In this document: piece after piece, positions 9,034-18,405 of the stretch | Layout of the letters: each line of letters begins with the position of its first letter | Position numbering within the stretch: the first letter of the stretch is position 1 | Assembly (NCBI RefSeq): GCF_001270065.2 | Contig: NZ_LFYT02000019.1 | Span: forward strand, 19,342 to 83,341 | Length of the DNA: 64,000 bases | Reading direction: 5' to 3' | DNA from: Limnohabitans planktonicus II-D5 | Lineage (GTDB): Bacteria; Pseudomonadota; Gammaproteobacteria; Burkholderiales; Burkholderiaceae_C | Translations under genes and position numbers: made by a program | Notes under the pieces: model-generated | What the model was told of the DNA's origin: nothing | Databases searched by the model: none | The model's input: the letters and a program-made list of their open reading frames with translations, nothing else

Positions 9034-10494
9034 TCACAGCTTGGGATCGGCCGAGCCCAAAAACAGACGAAGCGCCAAGCGCTGAACAACATTGCCGTAA
9101 GGGGGATAAAACAGACCGATGGGGAAAAATCGATGCCGTTTAAAAACCGTTTTGGCGTGTGAGAGTTCACAAAAACCCTCTTCGCCGTGGTAGGTCCCCA
9201 TGCCGGAATTGCCGACACCGCCAAAAGGGGCGTCATGGTTGACCACATGCCATCCCCAGTCGTTGATGGTGACGCCGCCGGAATGGGTTTGCTCCAGCAA
9301 TTCACGACGTTCAGTCTGGTTGTGACTGAAGCAATACAAGGCCAAGGGGCGTGGCCTGGCATTGATATAGGCGATCACTTCTGGGGTCGTGTCATAGGAC
9401 ACCACAGGCAAAACAGGGCCGAAGATTTCTTCTTGCATGATGCGCATGTCGGGCGTGCAATCGGTCACCACATGCAGGGGCATGTTGCGGCCGTCCTGGG
9501 CCGCGTCATACGCAGTGCATGCGACAACGGTTGCACCCTTGCTCACGGCATCGGCCAGCAGTTCCTGGATGCGGGCGACATGTCGATCGTTGATGATCCA
9601 GGTGTAGTCGTGGTTGTCCCGGACGGAGCCTTTGAACAGTTGGGCATAGCTGGCCTGCACGGCTTCGACAAATGCCACCATGCTCTCTCGCGGCACCAGG
9701 GCGTAATCGGGCGAGACACAGATCTGCCCGGCATTGGTGGCTTTGCCATGGGTGATGCGTTTGGCGGCATCGGCGATGGGGTAGTGGCGGCTCACCACGG
9801 CAGGCGATTTGCCACCCAGCTCCAGGGTCACGGGCGTGAGGTTGTCGGCCGCCTGGCGCATCACGATTTTCCCGACTGCGGGTGAGCCTGTGAAGATCAG
9901 GTGGTTAAAGGGCAAGGCGGTGAAATCGCCGGGTGTGCTCAACTCTTCCCCAATCAAAAAGACCTCGTCTTCCGAGAAGATGTCGGCGAGCATTTTTTTC
10001 AGGGCCGCGTTGGTGTGGGGTGTGATTTCCGGCATTTTGACCATCACCCTGTTGCCCGCAGCGATGGCTGCAATCAAGGGCCCCAGAGCGAGGTAAACAG
10101 GGAAATTCCACGGCACGATGACGCCAACCACCCCTTTGGGTTGGTAGCGCACTTCCAGTTTGTTGGTGAGGAAAAGCAACTCTGTGCCGCGGCGACTGGG
10201 TTGCATCCAGCGCTTGACATGCGAGATGGCGTGATTGGCCTCCAACGTGGAGCCCAGCAAATCCAGCATCTTGGATTCGGCATGCGAGCGGCAACCAAAA
10301 TCCTGATGCATCGCGTGTGCGAGCACATCCTGGTAGCGGCTGATTTGTTTTTTGATCGCCTTGAGTTGTTGACGTCGTTGGGATGCGCTGGGATACGGGG
10401 CTTTGTCAAAGGCCGATTTTTGTGCCTGAAAAACAGCTTGGATGCGCTCAATGGAAAGGGTTTGTGAATCTGATGCGGGTGTGGCTTCGGTCAT
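9034..10494 (-). CDS. Aldehyde dehydrogenase, coniferyl-aldehyde-dehydrogenase type
   Basis: An NAD(P)-dependent aldehyde dehydrogenase of 486 residues. It has the cofactor segment VPWNFP (128-132), the general base in LELGGKSP (E225) and the nucleophile in GQIC (C259). The length and the C-terminal run ending in a hydrophobic amphipathic segment place it with the CalB / fatty-aldehyde (class 3-like) group, whose members are often membrane-tethered. In the operon it would oxidise the aldehyde released by the GMC enzyme to an acid for the CoA ligase. It is about 40 bases downstream of the YCF48 gene. Confidence 0.87.
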   Translation of the reverse strand: MTEATPASDSQTLSIERIQAVFQAQKSAFDKAPYPSASQRRQQLKAIKKQISRYQDVLAHAMHQDFGCRSHAESKMLDLLGSTLEANHAISHVKRWMQPSRRGTELLFLTNKLEVRYQPKGVVGVIVPWNFPVYLALGPLIAAIAAGNRVMVKMPEITPHTNAALKKMLADIFSEDEVFLIGEELSTPGDFTALPFNHLIFTGSPAVGKIVMRQAADNLTPVTLELGGKSPAVVSRHYPIADAAKRITHGKATNAGQICVSPDYALVPRESMVAFVEAVQASYAQLFKGSVRDNHDYTWIINDRHVARIQELLADAVSKGATVVACTAYDAAQDGRNMPLHVVTDCTPDMRIMQEEIFGPVLPVVSYDTTPEVIAYINARPRPLALYCFSHNQTERRELLEQTHSGGVTINDWGWHVVNHDAPFGGVGNSGMGTYHGEEGFCELSHAKTVFKRHRFFPIGLFYPPYGNVVQRLALRLFLGSADPKL

Positions 10495-10533
10495 GGGCGT
10501 TGTTCGGTGTGTTGGAAGAGGGGGCTGGGTTGT

Positions 10534-11508
10534 TCAATCGTTGCGCAAAATGCCTGCAGTCGAGACAAAGACGTCGCCAGAGGCGTGGCTGACTAAGCCG
10601 GTCAGGCTGGCGTTGTCAGCCCGGGTATGGCGCTTGAAGGCGGGATCGGCCCCTGTGCGCTGCAGCAGCACGCCACCTGTGCCGGTGATCAGCACGCTTG
10701 CGTCCTGGCGCTCATTGATGGCGGTCAGGGATTGCTGTGTGCCGCTGTCAGTGGCAGTCCAGCTCAAGCCCTGGTCCTGGCTGCGGTAGACATGGCCGCG
10801 CATGCCCGCTGCCAGCAAACTGCCATCGCGCAAGGCCTTGCCGGTCCAAAAAGAGCCTTTGTTCGCGGTTTGAATGGCTTGCCAGGTTTTGCCTGAATCT
10901 TCGGATCGGAAGATGGTGCCCGACTCTGCAGCGATGAACAGCAAGCCTTTGCGTCCGGAAAACAGATGGATCAAATGTTTTTCGGCCACATGCGTTTGTG
11001 TGGAGAGGGTTCGTCTTTCCCAAGTTTTGCCGCCATCGTGGGTTTCGAGTGCAAGACCGAATTGCCCCACAGCAAAGCCGTGTTGTGCGTCTGCAAACCA
11101 GATGGACAGCAAAACCTCGTCTTTGCCGCGTTCTTGTCGCAAGACTTCCCAATGCTCGCCGCCGTCGCGTGTGCCCAGGACGGTGCCGTCGTGTCCGGCG
11201 ATCCAGCCCTGTTGGGCATCGTAGAAATGCACCGACGTCAAGGGTGATCGGGTAGGCACTTTTTGAGCTTGCCTGAATGTTTTGCCATCTTCCGACAAAA
11301 CCACCAGCCCATGATCGCCGACGGCCACGATGCGTTGGCCAGCCTGGGTGGCGGCGAAAAACACCCCGCGCATCGGATCCACCTTTGAGGGGGCGTGGGT
11401 CCATCGGCGTTGTGCATCTTCTTTGGTGGGTGTGTTCTGGCCAGGTGCGCTGTGAGCGGATGCGGCGATGGCCAGCCACAGGCCCAGTATTGCGAATGGA
11501 AGCTTCAT
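10534..11508 (-). CDS. Exported YCF48 / BNR-repeat beta-propeller protein
   Basis: A predicted periplasmic beta-propeller related to the photosystem II assembly factor YCF48. The blades are visible as repeated SEDGKTF, TRDGGEHWEV, THDGGKTWERR and SEDSGKTWQA Asp-box motifs. I chose the ATG at 11508 because the protein then starts with a clean signal peptide (MKLPFAILGLWLAIAASAHSAPG). This ATG lies 10 bases after the RND gene stop; a longer frame reaches 11586 but would run into that gene. In bacteria such proteins are commonly encoded next to RND transporters and DUF1302/DUF1329 proteins; the biochemical role is not established. Confidence 0.78.
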   Translation of the reverse strand: MKLPFAILGLWLAIAASAHSAPGQNTPTKEDAQRRWTHAPSKVDPMRGVFFAATQAGQRIVAVGDHGLVVLSEDGKTFRQAQKVPTRSPLTSVHFYDAQQGWIAGHDGTVLGTRDGGEHWEVLRQERGKDEVLLSIWFADAQHGFAVGQFGLALETHDGGKTWERRTLSTQTHVAEKHLIHLFSGRKGLLFIAAESGTIFRSEDSGKTWQAIQTANKGSFWTGKALRDGSLLAAGMRGHVYRSQDQGLSWTATDSGTQQSLTAINERQDASVLITGTGGVLLQRTGADPAFKRHTRADNASLTGLVSHASGDVFVSTAGILRND

Positions 11509-11518
11509 GGGAGGGCTT

Positions 11519-13924
11519 TCAATGGGCCAGGGCCGTTGCTTTGATCGGCTTCGTGCGTGGGAAAAGGGCATCGAGTGCGACGGCAAAAGCGGGCAGTACG
11601 GTGATGGCCATGATCATGTTGATCATGAACATGAAGGTCAGCAAGATGCCCATGTCTGCCTGGAACTTGAGGTCAGAGAACGACCATGTGGCCACGCCCA
11701 CGGACAAGGTGATGGCGGTGAAAATGGTGGCAACGCCCACTTCGCGCAGCGCCCCCTGAATCGCAGACTTCATGTGGGCACCAGCCACCAAATGGGCCAG
11801 CAAGCGGTTGTAGATGTAGAAGGCGTAGTCAACGCCAATGCCCGTTGCCAACACCATCACGGGCAGGGTGGCCACGGTCAGGCCAATGTCAAGTGACTTC
11901 ATGAACCAGTAACCCAGGAATGTGGCCAAGGTCAGCGGCAGGCAGCAGGCCAGCATGGCACGCCAGTCCCTGTAGGTCAGGAGCACCAGCGCCACGATGG
12001 CGGCATAGACGTACATCATCATGGCGATTTCACGCTGCTCGACCTCTTCATTGATGGCCGCAATCAAGCCCACATTGCCCGAGGCCAGTCGAAGCTTGAC
12101 GCCTTGAGCTTGGCCATCGAAATCCGTGCGAAAACGTTTGACCGCTTCCATCACCGGTTGGATGGTGGTGGCTTTGTGGTCGCTCAGGTAGATGTTGGCC
12201 GCCATCATGGTGCATGCCCGGTTGAACAAGCCCCCGGCTTCCGGCAAGTAACCCACTGCGATTTGCAAGGCCTGGCTGTCTCTGGGCAGGGCGGTCATTT
12301 TGGGGTGCCCCTCGTTCAGACCGGCATTGGCGAACTTCGCCAGGCTCGAGATGGATGAGACCGTCAGTACGCCGGGCACTTGCGAGATGTGCTGCGTGAA
12401 TTGGTCGATGTAGTTCACGACCTCGTATTGGTTGCAGGAATCGGCTGGTGTTTCAAAAACCACCGTCAACACTTCCATGCCCAGGTCAAAGCGTTGAACA
12501 ATCGCATCGATGTCCTGGTTGTATGGGGAGTCGCTGCGCAATTCCGGGGCACCAGCTTGTAAGGCACCGATGTGTCTGCCCTGACTCTGCCAAACGGCCA
12601 CGCCAAAGAGCACAGCGGTCAAAGCCATCACATAGCGCACGTTGCGCAGTTCGGCCATCCAGCCGAGTTTTTCAATGAGACGGCTGCGCTGATTTTGCAA
12701 GGCTTCCTGTTGCTGCGCGTAGGTGCTTGGGAACTGGATGTACGAGGCCACCAAAGGCAGCATGATGAGGTTGGTCACGATCTTGTAGCCGACCCCAATC
12801 GACGCGGCAATCGACAACTCCCGGATCATCGGGATGGGGATGATGATCAAGGTGATGAAGCCCACAAAGGCGGTCACGAGCGCCAAGCTGCCGGGGATGA
12901 AAAGGCCGGTAAAACTGGCTTTGGCAGCGGCCATCGCAGGGGCACCGGACGCCAAGGATTTGGCAATGGCATTGATTTGCTGAATGCCGTGGGACACACC
13001 GATGGCAAAGACCAGGAAGGGCACCAAAATGGCCAGGGGGTCGAGCCCGAAGCCCAGCAGACTCAGGGTGCCAAACTGCCAGACCACGGAGACCATTGAG
13101 CAGCCCAGGGCCAGCAGGGTCAGTGAAACGGATCGGCAGTACCAATAAACAGACAGGGCTGTCAGCACAATGGCCAATGCAAAAAAGACTAGGACCCCTT
13201 TGGCACCGTCGGCGATGTCCCCAATTTGTTTGGCAAAGCCAACGATGTGGATGGCATGTTCAGGCGTTTGCAGTGGCACGCGAACTTCTTGTTCGATCTG
13301 ATGCGCCAGTTTCAGATAGTCGAGCTTTTGCTTCGTTTGTGGATCTTCTTCCAGCAGGTCCGCCACAATCATGGCGGCTGTTCCGTCGTTGGCGACCAGG
13401 TTGCCCACATATCCCCCACGGACAACCCTTTCTTTGATCCGGTCAATTTGTGCCGCGTCCAGTCGGTCGGGTGTCACATTGCCGTCAATGACGTCTTCGG
13501 CTTCAAAACCCTCTTCGGTCAATTCATAGACCCGGGTGTTGGGTGTCCAGAGTGATTGGACCGAGCGTTTATCGATGCCGGGCAAATTCACCAAGGCCTG
13601 GGTGGCCTCGTGCAGTTTTTTCAGTGATGCGGCATCCCAGATGTCCTTTTGGGTTGACCGCACCACGACCATGATGCGGTTGGAACCAAACAGCTGATCG
13701 CGGTATTGAAAGAAGGTGTCGGTGTATTCGTGACCCAAGGGCAGCTGCTTGTCAAAACCGGCTGTCATGTGCAGCTGTGAAGCCAGCACGCCCATCAACA
13801 CCGTGAAAACGGCCAGAGCGGCCAAGATGGCCTTTCTGAAGTGGAAGAAGAAATCTTCCAGTCTTTGCATCAAGCTTGTTTGTGTTGTCACGTTCGCATT
13901 CCACCGAGCCGAAGGCCGGTTCAC
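11519..13924 (-). CDS. RND-family (MMPL/Patched-like) transporter
   Basis: An 801-residue membrane protein with two repeated halves. Each has a first transmembrane helix, a large periplasmic loop and a bundle of five or six helices (for example around LVFFALAIVLTALSVYW and VATLPVMVLATGIGVDYAFYIYN). This is the MMPL / hopanoid-transporter-like branch of RND, not the tripartite AcrB type. Such proteins move lipids or hydrophobic compounds. The start is uncertain: the frame opens with GTG at 13924, while an ATG at 13870 precedes the first hydrophobic helix; neither has a good ribosome site. It sits between the DUF1302 and YCF48 genes of the same operon. Confidence 0.85.
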   Translation of the reverse strand: MNRPSARWNANVTTQTSLMQRLEDFFFHFRKAILAALAVFTVLMGVLASQLHMTAGFDKQLPLGHEYTDTFFQYRDQLFGSNRIMVVVRSTQKDIWDAASLKKLHEATQALVNLPGIDKRSVQSLWTPNTRVYELTEEGFEAEDVIDGNVTPDRLDAAQIDRIKERVVRGGYVGNLVANDGTAAMIVADLLEEDPQTKQKLDYLKLAHQIEQEVRVPLQTPEHAIHIVGFAKQIGDIADGAKGVLVFFALAIVLTALSVYWYCRSVSLTLLALGCSMVSVVWQFGTLSLLGFGLDPLAILVPFLVFAIGVSHGIQQINAIAKSLASGAPAMAAAKASFTGLFIPGSLALVTAFVGFITLIIIPIPMIRELSIAASIGVGYKIVTNLIMLPLVASYIQFPSTYAQQQEALQNQRSRLIEKLGWMAELRNVRYVMALTAVLFGVAVWQSQGRHIGALQAGAPELRSDSPYNQDIDAIVQRFDLGMEVLTVVFETPADSCNQYEVVNYIDQFTQHISQVPGVLTVSSISSLAKFANAGLNEGHPKMTALPRDSQALQIAVGYLPEAGGLFNRACTMMAANIYLSDHKATTIQPVMEAVKRFRTDFDGQAQGVKLRLASGNVGLIAAINEEVEQREIAMMMYVYAAIVALVLLTYRDWRAMLACCLPLTLATFLGYWFMKSLDIGLTVATLPVMVLATGIGVDYAFYIYNRLLAHLVAGAHMKSAIQGALREVGVATIFTAITLSVGVATWSFSDLKFQADMGILLTFMFMINMIMAITVLPAFAVALDALFPRTKPIKATALAH

Positions 13925-13987
13925 ATTTCAAGGAAGGGGGAATAAATTTTTCCGACCCTTAGGCCGGAAAAATCGGGTACATCCAGC

Positions 13988-15739
13988 TCAGAATGAATAG
14001 GACATCGTGAGGCTCATGACATCGCGGTCGCTCATCAGGTTTTTCGTGCCGCCGCCAAAAAACGTTGTGTAGCCAATGGCGGCTTTGACCTTGTTTTGAT
14101 AATCAAAATTGAGCATCAGTGCAACGGCGCGTCGACCTTCGACGAATGGGATGGCATTGGGACTGGTGCCACGCACATCATGGAAAAAGTCTGCGACCGG
14201 GCTCATGGTCCAGCCTGTGTTCATGAAGTTGGGGTAAGTCAAGCCGATTTCAGCCACATAGCCCCAGGAACCTTTGGTCGGCATGGAGTAATCGGTGATG
14301 TAGTAGGGTACAGCCCCAGAAAGGTCCAGGTGCGGGTATTTGGTGTAAGCCGCCTCGGCCATCACGTAACCTTCTGCGGCACCCAATGCACGGATCAGTC
14401 CAGTGGGAAGGAAGCGAAATGCGGTGGCTTGAAGCTGGTATTTTTTCTCGCTCACGTATCCATTGGAAACGGCCGCCGTGGTGAATCCATTGGATTTTTC
14501 GTACAGGCTGTGTTTGCCACTGAAAGGCACTGTCGGGTCAATCGCCACACTGTCTTTGGGGCGGTAGGAGAACTCTGCGCCAAAGGCCCAGTCACCCATT
14601 TTGGTGTTCATGGAAACACCGAACAAATCGAGATTTTCACCGTATTGTTCAAGTCCTGAAAGTCCGATGGCATTGGGTGTCCCCAGTCCGTTTGATTTGT
14701 AACCTATGAACGGTAACTTGTCGTGATACCGCATGTAATAGCCGGCAAACTCAGTGTCACTTGCGACGGGTTTGTAGCGCAGGTTGATGCCGTACTGTCC
14801 ACCCTTTTTGGGCTTTTGCGTTTCAATCGGCACATGTCCTGCTGCAACACTGGCCATGTCGCGTCCCCGTGTGGGGTCAAAATCTCCCCCCCCTAATCCT
14901 GAGCTGGTCGGGAAGTAGCCACCACGTTTGCCGCCCGCTCCGACAAAGTCAGCGGTTGACCAGAAGGTGCCAGCGGGGTCGAGCTTCATGCCGTTCCAAG
15001 CAAACTGGTAGTAGGCTTCTGTAGAGAAGCCTTTGCCAAGACTGGTGCTCAGAGAGGCCATTGGGGCCGGTATGAAAATTTCTTTGAGTTGTGTGCCGGG
15101 GATATGGTATTTGCGCAAGTCCAAGGCGTTGATCGAGTTGATGCCGCCCATGATAAAAATGTCCTCGCCCCAACTGATGACCTGATTGCCCAGTTTGAGC
15201 TTGGCGGAGTTGCCTGCCAGGTCGAGTTCTTTGGCTACCCAAAGGTCCAGCAAGGTGATGTCCTTTTTGAGGACGTCCGCGGCTTCGTCGTCCAAAGGGG
15301 TGCGGATGGTTTTCCGGGCTGACAAGTCGCTTGACCACGTGAACCGCCCCAGCATGGACCAGTTGCCCTCTTGACGCAAAGACAACTCATGTGTGCCTTT
15401 GACCACCGACGACACCACGGATCCTTTCTTGTAGTTCAGGTTGCCATCATCGGAGTTGGTGAAATTGATGTCGGGATTGGCCGTCGCCTCGTCGCCATTG
15501 ACCAGCCCGCCCAGTGCACCGGCTGTGGGTGAGTTGCCCCCACTGTCGTTGCCGATCATCCGGGTGTTGGGCGACTTCAGTCTTTTTTGCATGCCAAAGC
15601 TGAGGGTGGAATCAAAGCTGCCCGTGATGCCGTTGTCCATTTCAAATTTGCCAGCATGGGCCATGGGGCTCATGCTGGCTGTCATCACGGCGCACACCCA
15701 TGCTAATTTTTTAGGCGTGAATTTGTTTTTGCTGTGCAT
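13988..15739 (-). CDS. DUF1302 outer-membrane beta-barrel protein
   Basis: A DUF1302 protein of 583 residues. The ATG at 15739 was chosen because it follows GGAGAC and gives a signal peptide (MHSKNKFTPKK, then a hydrophobic core ending AHAG). The open frame extends upstream into the DUF1329 gene and that part is rejected. The mature part is rich in alternating aromatic/polar strands and ends in Phe (MSYSF), typical of an outer-membrane barrel recognised by the Bam machinery. DUF1302 proteins are regularly paired with DUF1329 proteins in hydrophobic-substrate catabolic clusters. A channel role for the operon's substrate is inferred. Confidence 0.83.
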   Translation of the reverse strand: MHSKNKFTPKKLAWVCAVMTASMSPMAHAGKFEMDNGITGSFDSTLSFGMQKRLKSPNTRMIGNDSGGNSPTAGALGGLVNGDEATANPDINFTNSDDGNLNYKKGSVVSSVVKGTHELSLRQEGNWSMLGRFTWSSDLSARKTIRTPLDDEAADVLKKDITLLDLWVAKELDLAGNSAKLKLGNQVISWGEDIFIMGGINSINALDLRKYHIPGTQLKEIFIPAPMASLSTSLGKGFSTEAYYQFAWNGMKLDPAGTFWSTADFVGAGGKRGGYFPTSSGLGGGDFDPTRGRDMASVAAGHVPIETQKPKKGGQYGINLRYKPVASDTEFAGYYMRYHDKLPFIGYKSNGLGTPNAIGLSGLEQYGENLDLFGVSMNTKMGDWAFGAEFSYRPKDSVAIDPTVPFSGKHSLYEKSNGFTTAAVSNGYVSEKKYQLQATAFRFLPTGLIRALGAAEGYVMAEAAYTKYPHLDLSGAVPYYITDYSMPTKGSWGYVAEIGLTYPNFMNTGWTMSPVADFFHDVRGTSPNAIPFVEGRRAVALMLNFDYQNKVKAAIGYTTFFGGGTKNLMSDRDVMSLTMSYSF

Positions 15740-15770
15740 TGCTTGTCTCCTGATCTTGGTGTGGTTTTTC

Positions 15771-17144
15771 TCAGCGATCGCCAAAACGGCGCAGCTCTTC
15801 AGATTCAAATCGTTTGGCGTCAATGCGACCCTCGGCACCTGCCAACCAGTCCGTGTCTTTTGACGCTTGAGTGGCGTTTTCAGCGATGTAACGGTTGACG
15901 TTCAGATCCCAGGACACGAATTCCTGGCTGACACAGGCACCCAGTTCAACAGCGGGGTAGATCGATGCTTCCATGACGCGCCACAATTTGCCTTGTGCGT
16001 CGTACTGGTCGGCATTGAGCAGCATCCAGGTGTCTTCGTCCAAGTAAAACTCACGTTTCGCGAAGACATGCCGCTTGCCGGCTTTGACGGTGGCCTCCAC
16101 CTTCCAGACCCGGTGTAGCTCATAGCGCATCAAGTCGCGCTTGGGGTATTGCCCTTCGTAGATGTCCTTGATGGGGCGCTTGGCCACAAATTTGAAGTTG
16201 TTGTAGGGCACAAACATTTCCTTTTTGCCCACCAATTTCCAGTCATATCGGTCCAGTTGACCGGAGAACATGGGGTATTGGTCAACGGTCTCGAGGTTTT
16301 CGTAACCGGGAATCGGGTTGTCGTAAGCCAAGTTCGGCAAACGGCGCACCCGTCTTTGGCCGGGGAAATACATCCACGCATCATTGGGCTTTGACAGGAA
16401 GAAGTGACCCAAGATGACCTCGCCCGATCGGGCGGCCGGACTGGTGGCCACGTTGAGCAGTTTTTGCATGACCCCCTGAACATCATCGGGCGACTTGACC
16501 TTGCTCGATGCAAAAGGCATCGTCACCCATTGGTCCTGAGCGAGGCTGTAAAAGCTCCCATCGGGATTGATGAAGTTGGTTTGGTAGTGTTCAATGCGGC
16601 CCTCACCTTGCCAGCGCAAACGGTGATTCCAAACCGCTTCAGCCCCGTTGTTAGGGATGGGGAAGGGGAAGCCTCCGCCAACCGCCTGGACCAGGTTGTC
16701 CTGACCATCGGCCGTGAGCTTGGCCTGCGTTGCGTTGGCTCTGGTTTGGCCATTGACCGATTCTGGATAGCCGCAGCTGCGTCGGGTGGGATAAACATCC
16801 ATGCGGTAACCCTTGCGGGTTTTGAGCAACTCGATCTGCCCCGCAGAAAGCTTGTCCTTGTATTTGTCAACGTTGCTCGCATCAATGCTGTAGAGCGGCT
16901 TGTCGGCGGCGAATGGGTCGTTGCGGGCATCGCCTGCTTTGTGTTTACCCTTGGGCAATCCACCGTTCCATTCGGGAATGGAGCCATCTTTATTGCCCGC
17001 CTTTTCTGCACCTACGGGGGTGAGCTCTTTGCCCAACTTGGCGGCCTCTTGTTCGCCCACGGCGGCCACTAAGGCCCCCGTGGTGATGCTCAGTCCGATG
17101 GTTAGGGCGATCGTGCTCCATTTTTTGAAGTTCTGGGGTGTCAT
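15771..17144 (-). CDS. DUF1329 periplasmic protein
   Basis: A DUF1329 protein of 457 residues with an N-terminal signal peptide (hydrophobic core TIALTIGLSITTGALVAAV). Family-typical elements include IPEWNGG near residue 55 and the repeated YD-WK-L-GKKEMFVPYN region. The domain has a LolB-like beta fold in family descriptions, which suggests binding of a lipid-like ligand in the periplasm. The start is fixed by AGGAGAT a few bases upstream. It is the first gene of the operon, and its upstream region carries the palindromic operator candidates facing the TetR gene. Confidence 0.83.
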   Translation of the reverse strand: MTPQNFKKWSTIALTIGLSITTGALVAAVGEQEAAKLGKELTPVGAEKAGNKDGSIPEWNGGLPKGKHKAGDARNDPFAADKPLYSIDASNVDKYKDKLSAGQIELLKTRKGYRMDVYPTRRSCGYPESVNGQTRANATQAKLTADGQDNLVQAVGGGFPFPIPNNGAEAVWNHRLRWQGEGRIEHYQTNFINPDGSFYSLAQDQWVTMPFASSKVKSPDDVQGVMQKLLNVATSPAARSGEVILGHFFLSKPNDAWMYFPGQRRVRRLPNLAYDNPIPGYENLETVDQYPMFSGQLDRYDWKLVGKKEMFVPYNNFKFVAKRPIKDIYEGQYPKRDLMRYELHRVWKVEATVKAGKRHVFAKREFYLDEDTWMLLNADQYDAQGKLWRVMEASIYPAVELGACVSQEFVSWDLNVNRYIAENATQASKDTDWLAGAEGRIDAKRFESEELRRFGDR

Positions 17145-17299
17145 CTTTGATCTCCTTTTGTTGTTGATATCCGGCTTTTGGGCCCTCAGTGGCAGGCTTT
17201 TCCTCTAGTTCGTCCTCCATCGCAGACCCTTCGCTGCAGACGCCTGCGGTGGGGCACTATTGGGTTTTCTGCATGCAGTGTGCGTGTTAAACCACAAAA

Positions 17300-17316
17300 T
17301 GCGACAAACTGTCATG
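17300..17316. promoter_or_regulatory. Second, imperfect operator-like dyad
   Basis: The core GACA-AAC-TGTC has the same half-sites and spacing as the perfect palindrome at 17340-17358. The outer arms do not match. The centre is 41 bases (about four helical turns) from the centre of the strong site, so two repressor dimers could bind on one DNA face. Confidence 0.5.
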
Positions 17317-17339
17317 TTTATCTTAGTTGTTTGGCTTGA

Positions 17340-17358
17340 ACGTGACAAGTTGTCACGT
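17340..17358. promoter_or_regulatory. 19-nt perfect palindrome, probable TetR operator
   Basis: ACGTGACAAGTTGTCACGT is a perfect 9-1-9 dyad. It lies about 195 bases upstream of the DUF1329 start and about 240 bases upstream of the TetR start. Length and symmetry fit a TetR-family dimer site, and the divergent TetR gene is the obvious candidate ligand. Confidence 0.7.
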
Positions 17359-17600
17359 CTAATCGTTTTCCCTTATTTTGTTTGGGGATATAGAAGCCTA
17401 GGAAGTTAGACTTTGGGTTTGAATCAGACTTTTTTTTCATGCCCGCACGACACCTGCTGAACGCCACCAGAACGCGAATAAGTGCTTGGATTTCATGAAA
17501 AAAATGAGGATTTCAGCGTCAGTTGAATACCCGCTACACCAGGTCCCCGTACGATCCACGGCGCACAAAGACACGTTCGATTCAAAAGGGTGAGTGGTTT

Positions 17601-18296
17601 ATGGTGAACAGCAAAAGAGTTGCCGAGAAGGTGGTTTCGGATTTGCCCTCCAAGGAGGTCGGCTCTTCGCTGCCAAAAGGTGACAGTTCGTCAAGGCGCA
17701 AGCCGTCACAGGACCGTTCCAAGGAGCGGATGGAGAAAATCCTGGCCGCTACTGAGGCCTGCATTTTGGAAGTAGGCGCGGCAAACCTGAAAATTTCCGA
17801 CATCGCGGCGGCCTCTGGCATGGCCAACGCCAGCGTCTATCAATATTTCAGCAACCGCGAAGAAATCATCCAGGCCCTTTTGGAAAGGTATCTGGATTAT
17901 TTCCATGAACAAAACACACAACTACTTACCCCTGTAGACAGTGTGGAGGCATTTCTTGTGTACCTGGAGGACGTTGTGTATGGCTACCACGACTACGTCA
18001 AATCCAATGCAACATACAGAGCCATTTGGATGGATTCGCAAGGCTGGGCCGAGCTCAGGGCCATCGACCGAAAAGACAACATGCGCCTTGCCCATGTCTG
18101 GGTGGAAAAAGTCAGAGAGTTGGTGCCGGATGTCAAAGCGGATAAGGCGCTGAATGTGTTTTTGACCTGCATTGAAACAGGCGCACACATGACACGGGTG
18201 TCTGTTGAGATTGGCGGACGGGTCGAGCGAATCATGATGGAAGAAATGATCGCCATGGTCCAAGGGCATCTCAGGACATTCTTTAGCCATCATTGA
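17601..18296 (+). CDS. TetR/AcrR-family transcriptional regulator
   Basis: A one-component regulator of 231 residues. The N-terminal helix-turn-helix covers about 45-95 (ILAATEACILEV, LKISDIAAASGMANASVYQYFSNREEI); the C-terminal ligand domain is hydrophobic and helical. I chose the ATG at 17601, which has AGGGTGAG upstream; the frame is open to a TTG at 17523, but that extension is basic and unlike the family. A polar tail of about 40 residues precedes the DNA-binding domain. Divergent to the DUF1329 operon with palindromes between, it is the likely repressor of that operon. Confidence 0.85.
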   Translation: MVNSKRVAEKVVSDLPSKEVGSSLPKGDSSSRRKPSQDRSKERMEKILAATEACILEVGAANLKISDIAAASGMANASVYQYFSNREEIIQALLERYLDYFHEQNTQLLTPVDSVEAFLVYLEDVVYGYHDYVKSNATYRAIWMDSQGWAELRAIDRKDNMRLAHVWVEKVRELVPDVKADKALNVFLTCIETGAHMTRVSVEIGGRVERIMMEEMIAMVQGHLRTFFSHH

Positions 18297-18306
18297 TTTT
18301 CAGAAA

Positions 18307-18323
18307 CATGGGTGATGCCCATG
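18307..18323. other. Small inverted repeat between convergent genes
   Basis: CATGGG-TGATG-CCCATG lies just after the TetR stop, and a second pair, GCCTCA/TGAGGC, lies 20-35 bases on. No T tract follows, so termination is only a possibility. Confidence 0.35.
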
Positions 18324-18405
18324 AAGCCTCAACACACGAAATACGCTGAGGCGCCAAAGGCACGGCTCATTTATGCGGGCCTAGTGGACGGCAGCAGGAC
18401 TGCCA

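Larger units (their letters stand above)
17145..17600. promoter_or_regulatory. Divergent promoter region between DUF1329 operon and TetR gene
   Basis: About 456 bases without a gene, AT-richer than the flanks, separating the eight-gene operon from the divergent TetR gene. It holds two dyads sharing the core GACA-N3-TGTC with centres 41 bases apart (annotated separately). Poly-T and TTATTTTG-like tracts around 17370-17440 could be promoter elements, but no confident -35/-10 pair could be fixed. Confidence 0.6.
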
